Shown here: positions 1 through 5,221 of the stretch, piece after piece | How positions within the stretch are numbered: position 1 is the first letter of the stretch | Layout: each line of letters opens with the position of its first letter | NCBI GenBank assembly: GCA_002159155.1 | Contig: LZRQ01000216.1 | Span: 1 to 5,221, forward strand | Direction: 5' to 3' | Length of the DNA: 5,221 nt | Origin: Firmicutes bacterium ZCTH02-B6 | Lineage (GTDB): Bacteria; Bacillota; Limnochordia; Limnochordales; ZCTH02-B6 | Made by a program: the position numbers and the translations under genes | Notes under the pieces: generated by a model | Database searches by the model: none | What the model was told of the DNA's origin: nothing | Seen by the model: only the letters and a program-made list of their open reading frames with translations

Positions 1-713
1 GTGTAGAGCCCCGTAAACCACTCGAAAGCTTCGACCGCCTCAGGCGAGTTGAACACCAGCGTGCGGCCGTCATCGGCAAACACTTGCCCGCCGTTCTGGT
101 AGAGGAACGAGATGAAGAAATAGGTGCCAAAGCCGCCCCGGGCCAGGCTCAGCGCGTAATAGCCGGCGTCCTTGAGCTTTCGCGCCGCTGCATAAAACTC
201 GTCCCACGTGGCCGGCGGGCCCTCGATGCCGGCTGCCGCGAAGATGTCCTTGTTGTAATAGAGGGCCACGTTGTTGGTGTACCAGGGCACCGCGTAGTAG
301 CGCCCGTTGCTCTGCAGCACCGCCATAGGCCCGTCAAAGTACTCGTCCGCGATGGGCGCCACATAGGGCGTCAAATCCTGCAGCAGCCCCATGGTGATGA
401 ATTCGCCCGCCCAGGCGATGTCCAGGGCAACCACGTCCGGTCCTTCGCCGCCGATGATGCTGGTGACGATGCGGTCGTGGATCGCGTTGGCCGGCGCGGG
501 CTCCACCACCACCCGGATGCCCGGGTTCGCCTGCTCAAACTGCCGGATGGCCTGATAGAGAGGCGCGTCGAGCGACCGGGTAAACGAGTCGATGACCCAG
601 AAGGTGATCTCCTGGGCCATGGCCGCGCCCGACCATGCGAGCAGCGCCGCCAGCGCCACTGCCACAACTCCTAGCAGCCCCCACCTGTTCCCAAACCGTG
701 CGCGCCGTTCCAT
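1..713 (-). CDS. Family 1 ABC sugar-binding protein, 3' partial
   Basis: The extracytoplasmic solute-binding protein of a carbohydrate ABC importer (MalE/UgpB-like cluster). 237 residues are visible before the frame runs off position 1, a little over half of the usual 410-450. The N-terminus is a Sec signal peptide: basic MERRARFGNRW, a hydrophobic core around 12-28, and an AMA-QE signal peptidase I site after residue 33. There is no lipobox cysteine. The mature domain shows ITFWVIDSF, QFEQANPGIRVVVE (about 58-71), the hallmark GPDVVALD (91-98), YAVPWYTNNVALYYNKDIF (140-158), TWDEFYAAA (169-177) and NSPEAVEAFEWF (222-233), all typical of this family. ATG at 713 has GGAGGG 9 bases upstream, directly following the dehydratase stop, so the two are co-transcribed and probably translationally coupled. 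Its place in the operon suggests import of the substrate of the GH31 enzyme. Permease genes (MalF/MalG-like) would be expected further along the transcript, outside the window. The exact sugar cannot be read from the sequence. Confidence 0.93.
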   Translation of the reverse strand, partial: MERRARFGNRWGLLGVVAVALAALLAWSGAAMAQEITFWVIDSFTRSLDAPLYQAIRQFEQANPGIRVVVEPAPANAIHDRIVTSIIGGEGPDVVALDIAWAGEFITMGLLQDLTPYVAPIADEYFDGPMAVLQSNGRYYAVPWYTNNVALYYNKDIFAAAGIEGPPATWDEFYAAARKLKDAGYYALSLARGGFGTYFFISFLYQNGGQVFADDGRTLVFNSPEAVEAFEWFTGLY

Positions 714-722
714 CCTGCTTTT

Positions 723-728
723 CCCTCC
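723..728 (-). promoter_or_regulatory. Ribosome binding site GGAGGG of the sugar-binding protein
   Basis: GGAGGG begins on the base directly after the dehydratase TAG stop (731-729) and sits 9 bases before ATG 713. It is the only upstream signal in the 15-base gap, so the binding-protein gene has no room for its own promoter here and should be read from the shared transcript. Confidence 0.75.
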
Positions 729-1880
729 CTAAATGTTGGGGATGTGTATGGCCAGACCGTACCGCTTGACCGCGTCCGGGTCGAGCTCAAACCCGAGGCC
801 CGGTTTCTGCGGCACGGTCACGTACCCATCGGGGTCGATGGTCAACGGATCCAAAAGCATCCGGTCTCTGGCCTGGACGGTCCAGGCGGGAGGATCGTAG
901 GGAAACTCCAACCAGCCGGCGTTGGGCAGCGAGGCAATCACCTGCAGGTTGGCCCGGAGCCCAATGCCGTTGGACCACGTGTGGGGGATGAACTGGCGGC
1001 CGAAAGCTTCCGCGATGGCCGCCGCCTTGCGCAGCTGGAACATGCCTTCGGAGAACGCCGCATCGCCCTGCAGGATGTGGTAGCAGCCCCGCTCGATCAG
1101 CAGCTTGAATTCGTGCAGCCCCCGGTTGAGCTCTCCGCCCGCGATGGGCAAGGGCGAGCGCTCCGTGAGACGGGCCAGGTTGTCCAGATCGTAGCGGGGC
1201 AGCGGCTCCTCCAGCCACAGCACGCCCAGGTCTTTTAAGGCCCGGGCCACGTCCATGGCGATGAAGTAGTCCCAGACGAAGTAGTCGCCGGAGCCGGGCA
1301 TGACTTCTGCCTGGTTGGCGTCCACCATCAGGTCGATCCGGTCACCCAGCGCACTGCGGATGGCTTCCACCACCCGGATCTCCTGGCGCACGTCGGGTTC
1401 CCGGAAACGCAGCTTGATGGCCCGAAAGCCCTCCTCGTACAGCCGCCACGCGTCCTCCACCGCCTTCTCGGGTGCGCGGGTTTCCGCGAGGCTCGCATAC
1501 GCCTTGACCCGGTCCGCGTAGCCGCCCCATAGCTTGTACACCGGCAAGCCGGCGGCCTTGCCGATGATGTCCCACAGCGCCATCTCCACCATCCACGTCC
1601 AGCCGATGCGGACCGACGCGCTGCGGATGAGTTTGATGTGCCGCTCGGTGGCAAAGGGGTCTTTGCCGATCAGGCTGCCGGCCAAAAAGTGGTGCACGCC
1701 GACCACCCCTTCGAAACCGGTGGCGGGCCCGGCGCCGACCCCCGTGATGCCGGCGTCGGTGTGGATCTGCAGCAGCGTGAGATACGTGTGCTGGTGGACG
1801 ACGCCCGGGTTCCACGTGGGGCGCAGCGGACCGTCCAGCGGCACTTTGAGCAGCGTGGCTTCGACGGCGGTAATTTTCAC
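729..1880 (-). CDS. Enolase-superfamily (mandelate racemase subgroup) sugar-acid dehydratase
   Basis: A Mg-dependent enolase-superfamily enzyme of 383 residues, probably dehydrating an aldonic or uronic-derived acid to a 2-keto-3-deoxy acid in the cytoplasm. The N-terminal capping domain (about 1-125) begins KITAVEATLLKVPL. The barrel shows IKLR (Lys156, Arg158), three metal-ligand motifs VDAN (Asp187), WLEEPLP (Glu224 or Glu225) and GGELN (Glu250), then QGD (Asp273), PHTWSNGIG (His300) and EFPYDPP (Glu325). The Asp273/His300 dyad is the general-base pair characteristic of the mandelate racemase subgroup. The second lysine of the usual KxK is arginine here, which favours dehydration over racemisation with the histidine as main base; that is inference. 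The start is placed at GTG 1880. An in-frame TTG at 1886 is only 2 bases from AGGAGG, whereas GTG lies 8 bases away and gives the usual MKI N-terminus. The gap after GH31 is 12 bases. It could instead be a racemase or epimerase; the substrate is unknown. Confidence 0.9.
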   Translation of the reverse strand: MKITAVEATLLKVPLDGPLRPTWNPGVVHQHTYLTLLQIHTDAGITGVGAGPATGFEGVVGVHHFLAGSLIGKDPFATERHIKLIRSASVRIGWTWMVEMALWDIIGKAAGLPVYKLWGGYADRVKAYASLAETRAPEKAVEDAWRLYEEGFRAIKLRFREPDVRQEIRVVEAIRSALGDRIDLMVDANQAEVMPGSGDYFVWDYFIAMDVARALKDLGVLWLEEPLPRYDLDNLARLTERSPLPIAGGELNRGLHEFKLLIERGCYHILQGDAAFSEGMFQLRKAAAIAEAFGRQFIPHTWSNGIGLRANLQVIASLPNAGWLEFPYDPPAWTVQARDRMLLDPLTIDPDGYVTVPQKPGLGFELDPDAVKRYGLAIHIPNI

Positions 1881-1888
1881 GGTCAACG

Positions 1889-1894
1889 CCTCCT
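1889..1894 (-). promoter_or_regulatory. Ribosome binding site AGGAGG deciding the dehydratase start
   Basis: AGGAGG on the minus strand overlaps the last two bases of the GH31 TAG stop (1895-1893). It is 2 bases from TTG 1886 and 8 bases from GTG 1880, so it supports GTG 1880 as the start. The overlap of stop codon and ribosome site suggests translational coupling of the two genes. Confidence 0.8.
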
Positions 1895-3857
1895 ATAGGG
1901 CAAACTCGAGTACGGCGCGGCTCTGCCCGGCCGCCAGCTCAGCCGTCCGCCAGCGCCCGTCGGGCCCCAGCACGCTGATGCGGTGCGCGACGTCGGCCGG
2001 CGCCCGTGCCACCACGACCTCGGCGCCGGTCGCCGTGGGCCGCGCGGTGCAGGCGGTCCCGTCGTACAACCGCAAGCCGCTGGGTCGCCCGCCCGGCTCC
2101 ATCCCAAAGACGCGCAGCTCCCGCACATTGGCCGCGGGCTGTAACGGCACGATGGCCCCCCAGCGCACGTAGACGGGGATGCGGTTCCATGGCGCCGGAG
2201 CCATGATCACCTGGCCGCCCGACAGGCGCTCTCCCGTCCAAAAGTCCACCCAGTCCGTACCTGCAGGCAAGTACACCCGCCGCTGGCGCAGGGAGTCCCA
2301 TGCGACCGGCGCGACCAGCAGGTCATCGCCGAACATGTACTGGAACTCCGCAAAGTCATGGACGTATACGCCCTCATCGTGCTGGAACTCAAGGGGCAAC
2401 GCCCGCATCATGGGCACGCCGGTGGCGCTGGCCGCCTGGGCGTGGGTGTAGATATAGGGCAACAGCTGCATGCGCAAACGGGCAAAATCCCTGTAGTTTT
2501 CCAAGGCCTGCTGGCCCAGGCGCCACGGGTCGTGCTCGCCCAGGCCGTGCACCTGCATGATGGGTGAGAAAGCGCCAAACTGCGTCCAACGCATGAAGCA
2601 GTCCGCAGTGGGTCCACTGAAGTAGCCGCCGATGTCGCTGGCCCAGAATGGAAAGCCCGACAGCCCGGCGGACTGGCCGGCCCGCACCACGCTGGGCAAG
2701 CCGCTCCACGGTGCGAAGTCGGCCGACTGATCACCGGCCCACACGCCCGGGTAGCATTGCGAGCCGGCCCAAGCCGACCGGGCCAGGAGCAATCCGCCAT
2801 AGCGGCCCACGACGGCATAGGTGACGCCGTTGTATAGCCGCGGGTAGGCATTGTGCAGCGTCGCGCCGGTCTGGCCGTCATAGGCGACGGCGTCCATGGG
2901 CACCTGCTCGCCGAAGTCGGTCTTGATGGCCCGCACGCCCAGCTGCATCAGCTCCTCGATGCGGGCTTGCCACCAGGCCACGGCCTCGGGGTGCGTGAAA
3001 TCCAGCAGGCTTCCCAAAAGGTCCGGTGCGTTGGCGATCCGGTGTACGTAGACGTCACCGCCGGGGGTGCGGAGGAAGTACCCCCGCTCCGCTAGCTCCC
3101 GCCAGATGACCGTGCCGTGGATGAACCACGGGCAAACCCACAGCGCCACCTGGAAACCTTGCTCGTGCAGGCGGCGGATGAGCCCCTCGGGGTCAGGGTA
3201 TTTGTTCCGGTCCCAGATGAAGTTGTTCGGTTCGGTGCTCCAACCGGCGTCAATGAGCTTGACGGTGCAGGGGATGTCGTGGGCGGCGTGCTGGCGGATG
3301 TCTTCTTCCACGGTGGCGGCGGTTTCAATGCGCCAGTCGCGGGACTTCCACGGTCCAAAGGCCCAAATCGGAGGGCACGGGGGGCGGCCTATCCAGGCGG
3401 TATAGCGCTCCAACAGCTCCTTGAGGCTGTCGCCCACAAACAGCATCGCTTCGACAACGGGGGCGGCCACCATGGCCACGGCCCAATCGGGCTCCACCGG
3501 GTGCGCCAGCGATACCCACGCCTGGTGGTCGGTTTCCAGGGCGCACGCGTACCCGGCGGTGCTCATCCAAAAAGGCACCGGCTTGTACGTTTCATCGCCC
3601 GCGGCCCCGTTGCGCACCAGGAGATCCACGAGCCGGCCCCGCTGGTCGACCCGGTTGAACTTTTCCCCGAGGCCAAAGAAGCGCTCGTCGGGCCTAGCCG
3701 GGAACGCCAAGGCCACCATGTCGGCGCCGGCAGCGCTGGCATCGATCCGCACTCGCTCCTGCCCGGGCGCCACGGCGGTCGTCTCGACCACCACATCCGC
3801 CGCGCCGCCGGCCACCCGCCAGCGCCCGCCGGCCCGATAACGCACTTGGAACCGCAT
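1893..3857 (-). CDS. GH31 alpha-glycosidase (alpha-xylosidase/alpha-glucosidase type)
   Basis: A retaining alpha-glycosidase of family GH31 that hydrolyses alpha-linked glycosides. The 654-residue protein has no signal peptide, so it should act in the cytoplasm on imported substrate. An N-terminal beta-sandwich includes FFGLGEKFNRVDQRGR at about 60-75. The (beta/alpha)8 barrel follows, with GPWKSRDW near 168-175. The nucleophile is Asp314 in IKTDFGE, and the acid/base is Asp376 in WAGDQ, 62 residues later, similar to the spacing in E. coli YicI. GFPFWASDIGGY follows near 401-412. C-terminal beta domains include YMFGDDLLVAPV and IPVYVRWGAIVPL. The sequence after the nucleophile, GEQVPMDAVAYDG, resembles the corresponding stretch of YicI alpha-xylosidase, a weak hint of xyloside specificity. 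At 654 residues it is shorter than YicI (772). The frame opens further upstream to 3902, which would overlap the isomerase gene. ATG at 3857 is preferred because of the ribosome site at 3863-3870 and the normal GH31 N-terminus; GTG at 3866 is a possible alternative. The stop is TAG. Confidence 0.92.
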   Translation of the reverse strand: MRFQVRYRAGGRWRVAGGAADVVVETTAVAPGQERVRIDASAAGADMVALAFPARPDERFFGLGEKFNRVDQRGRLVDLLVRNGAAGDETYKPVPFWMSTAGYACALETDHQAWVSLAHPVEPDWAVAMVAAPVVEAMLFVGDSLKELLERYTAWIGRPPCPPIWAFGPWKSRDWRIETAATVEEDIRQHAAHDIPCTVKLIDAGWSTEPNNFIWDRNKYPDPEGLIRRLHEQGFQVALWVCPWFIHGTVIWRELAERGYFLRTPGGDVYVHRIANAPDLLGSLLDFTHPEAVAWWQARIEELMQLGVRAIKTDFGEQVPMDAVAYDGQTGATLHNAYPRLYNGVTYAVVGRYGGLLLARSAWAGSQCYPGVWAGDQSADFAPWSGLPSVVRAGQSAGLSGFPFWASDIGGYFSGPTADCFMRWTQFGAFSPIMQVHGLGEHDPWRLGQQALENYRDFARLRMQLLPYIYTHAQAASATGVPMMRALPLEFQHDEGVYVHDFAEFQYMFGDDLLVAPVAWDSLRQRRVYLPAGTDWVDFWTGERLSGGQVIMAPAPWNRIPVYVRWGAIVPLQPAANVRELRVFGMEPGGRPSGLRLYDGTACTARPTATGAEVVVARAPADVAHRISVLGPDGRWRTAELAAGQSRAVLEFAL

Positions 3858-3862
3858 TCCGG

Positions 3863-3870
3863 TCACCCCC
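3863..3870 (-). promoter_or_regulatory. Probable ribosome binding site GGGGGTGA of the GH31 gene
   Basis: GGGGGTGA differs from the ideal GGAGGTGA by one G for A, which can still pair as G-U with 16S rRNA. It lies 5 bases before ATG 3857, in the 29-base gap after the isomerase stop. It supports ATG 3857 over the longer open frame from 3902. The run of G makes the exact register uncertain. Confidence 0.5.
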
Positions 3871-3886
3871 CGGCCGCTGCCGTCCC

Positions 3887-5221
3887 TTACAGCCGGACGC
3901 ACTCGATGTCCAGCTGGCGGGCGAGCTCGACCAGCGCATCCGCCACGTCGCCGTACACCATGGACACGTGGTGCTCCCAGCCGCCGTTGACGATGGTGTC
4001 CACCAGCTGTTGCACCGGCGGGTCAAAGCGCACCAGCGCCATGGTGCCTTTAGCCAACAGCTCCGTGGGCAACGCCTCGCCTGTGATGACCAGCAGGCGA
4101 TAACGCCCGTGGAGCATGCCCAGCCGGGCCACGGTGATGCGACCTGGCTTCAGTGGGAACTCCAGGTTCATGCCAACGCCGCTGAACTCCGACCCAAACT
4201 GCACGGCGCTACCGGGCGCGGCCAGCTCGATAGGTGCCACGCCGCAGTGCCACAAGATGCCCGTGTTTCCGTCGGGGTCCACCTGAATGAGATCCGCCAG
4301 GAATGTGGGGTCGCCCCCTGCCAGCTCTTGGAGGATGAAAGAAGTAACGGTGCCGTTGATGTCGCCTTCGCAGCCGGCCACCAGCCCCTGGCCGCCCAAC
4401 CGCGACAACGTGGAGCAGGCAGCCACGCCGTAACCGTCGGTGAATTCCGGCCAACACTTGACGGCCACGCAGTCCAGGTCGTAGCGGCGCATCAAGCGGC
4501 GAAACACGGCCAGGCTGCGGGACACTTTGTAGAGCTTTTCGGCAGGCACCTGGCCGGCATTGTCGACCAGGGACAAAAACTCCTCCTGCACGGCCTTGAC
4601 CTCGTCCTCAGACGGTTCCTGGCCCATAAACACCTCGGTCAGATCGATGTGCACCACTTCGGGCCCGATTTGCCGGCGCAGAAGCAGCTCGTCCACCGCC
4701 AAGGGAAAGAACCCCGGCGCCCGCTGGCCTGCGAGCCCGATGCGCAGGCGCCGAAGGCGGCGCGCCACGCGAGCGGCCGACAAAAACGCGTCGACGGCCG
4801 CGGCGATGGCTGGCTCCTCGGGGTCACCGTAAAAATAGCGGTAGCGGCGGCCAAGGTGCGCCAAGGTGCTGGCCATGAGCTGCACGCCGCAAAGGCTGTT
4901 GGCCACCACCCGGCCGCCGTTGAAAGGCTCCCGTATCGCCCAGAGCGCGATGGGCACGTCCAGGCGCTCCACGAGGACGGGCAACGGCTCCGCCCCGCAG
5001 AAGGCCGCCTGCAGCACGATGAGGACATCGATGCCTTCCCGCTCCAAGAGCTGCGCGGCGTCCCTCCCCTCCGAGGCGGAAGCGATCACCGCATCGGGCC
5101 CGACCACTTGGCCGCGGCAGCTGAGAAATGCCCTTGCCTCCGTCAATTTGCGGTACGCCCGCTCGCCGTCGAAGTTGCCCCCGCTCCAACCAAAGGCCAC
5201 AAGCCCGATCTTGAGCGGGGC
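3887..5221 (-). CDS. L-fucose/L-arabinose isomerase-fold sugar isomerase, 5' partial
   Basis: This is probably a cytoplasmic, metal-dependent aldose-ketose isomerase; the substrate is not determinable. The frame stays open to the window edge. Upstream of the first possible start (GTG at 5200) the in-frame residues APLKIGL continue directly into VAFGW, forming the first beta-strand of the N-terminal Rossmann-like domain, so the true start lies beyond 5221. 444 residues are visible, close to full length for short (about 450-480 aa) members of the family. The C-terminal half carries the family signature. Counting from the window edge, CWPEF has Glu259, CEGDING has Glu285 and Asp287, a WHCG motif lies around 324-327, and a C-terminal GGWEHH (His417/His418) is followed by SMVYGD. 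An acidic pair and a late histidine match the Glu/Asp/His metal site known for fucose isomerase; the exact assignment is inference. It ends in TAA, 29 bases before the GH31 start. Assignment to the fold is confident, the specific sugar is not. Confidence 0.85.
   Translation of the reverse strand, partial: APLKIGLVAFGWSGGNFDGERAYRKLTEARAFLSCRGQVVGPDAVIASASEGRDAAQLLEREGIDVLIVLQAAFCGAEPLPVLVERLDVPIALWAIREPFNGGRVVANSLCGVQLMASTLAHLGRRYRYFYGDPEEPAIAAAVDAFLSAARVARRLRRLRIGLAGQRAPGFFPLAVDELLLRRQIGPEVVHIDLTEVFMGQEPSEDEVKAVQEEFLSLVDNAGQVPAEKLYKVSRSLAVFRRLMRRYDLDCVAVKCWPEFTDGYGVAACSTLSRLGGQGLVAGCEGDINGTVTSFILQELAGGDPTFLADLIQVDPDGNTGILWHCGVAPIELAAPGSAVQFGSEFSGVGMNLEFPLKPGRITVARLGMLHGRYRLLVITGEALPTELLAKGTMALVRFDPPVQQLVDTIVNGGWEHHVSMVYGDVADALVELARQLDIECVRL

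Noticed and set aside
84..674. Plus-strand open frame of 196 residues opposite the binding-protein gene
   Set aside because: The minus strand encodes an unmistakable ABC sugar-binding protein through the same stretch. The plus-strand product is Arg/Val-rich with no family resemblance.
1892..1899. Small palindrome CCTATAGG over the GH31 stop and dehydratase ribosome site
   Set aside because: At eight bases it is too short to call an operator or hairpin, and it is explained by the stop codon plus Shine-Dalgarno sequence.
1534..2172. Plus-strand open frame of 212 residues across the dehydratase/GH31 junction
   Set aside because: It is antisense to both genes and reads as Ser/Pro/Thr-rich low-complexity sequence with no domain. 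It is best explained as a shadow of the opposite-strand codon bias.
1893..3857. GH31 enzyme as a sulfoquinovosidase (YihQ-like), with the isomerase as a sulfoquinovose isomerase
   Set aside because: The stretch after the barrel's IDAGW motif (STEPNNFIWDRNKYPD) looks like ordinary GH31 glucosidases/xylosidases. I do not see the Gln/Trp/Arg pattern expected for sulfonate recognition, and no sulfo-pathway gene is visible. Not excluded formally, but unsupported.
3858..3902. Extended GH31 N-terminus starting at 3902 and overlapping the isomerase stop
   Set aside because: The extra 15 residues are Gly/Arg-rich and unlike the family, and the better ribosome site (3863-3870) serves ATG 3857.
3117..4103. 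Long plus-strand open frame of 328 residues opposite the GH31 and isomerase genes
   Set aside because: It is antisense to two genes with clear catalytic motifs, spans the junction between them, and its translation is low-complexity Pro/His/Arg-rich without a recognisable domain. Long open antisense frames are common in GC-rich codon usage.

Overview
The window reads as one stretch of a carbohydrate-utilisation operon. Everything is encoded on the minus strand, so transcription runs from position 5221 towards 1. The DNA is GC-rich, with strong G/C preference at third codon positions. Genes are separated by only 12 to 29 bases, start codons include GTG, and two junctions carry strong purine-rich Shine-Dalgarno sites. 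No phylogenetic marker is present. The style fits a high-GC, possibly thermophilic, free-living saccharolytic bacterium. A deep-branching Bacillota lineage (Limnochordia-like) or Deinococcota are guesses of low confidence. The solute-binding protein has a signal-peptidase-I type leader without a lipobox cysteine, which fits a diderm cell better than a classical monoderm.

Layout in transcription order: (1) 5221-3887, a sugar isomerase of the L-fucose/L-arabinose isomerase fold, lacking its extreme N-terminus because it enters from outside the window; (2) 3857-1893, a cytoplasmic GH31 alpha-glycosidase with nucleophile and acid/base aspartates intact; (3) 1880-729, an enolase-superfamily (mandelate racemase subgroup) enzyme, most likely a sugar-acid dehydratase; (4) 713-1, the N-terminal 237 residues of a family-1 (MalE/UgpB-like) ABC sugar-binding protein, which runs off the left edge. 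The permease and remaining genes are expected beyond position 1.

Together they suggest uptake of an alpha-linked oligosaccharide or glycoside by an ABC importer, intracellular cleavage by the GH31 enzyme, and processing of the released sugars by the isomerase and the dehydratase. The substrate cannot be fixed from sequence alone. An aldose-ketose isomerase and a sugar-acid dehydratase normally serve different routes, so the substrate may contain two kinds of unit, or one enzyme may have a divergent reaction. No RNA gene, mobile element, CRISPR, repeat, terminator or promoter was seen. There is no non-coding stretch longer than 29 bases.
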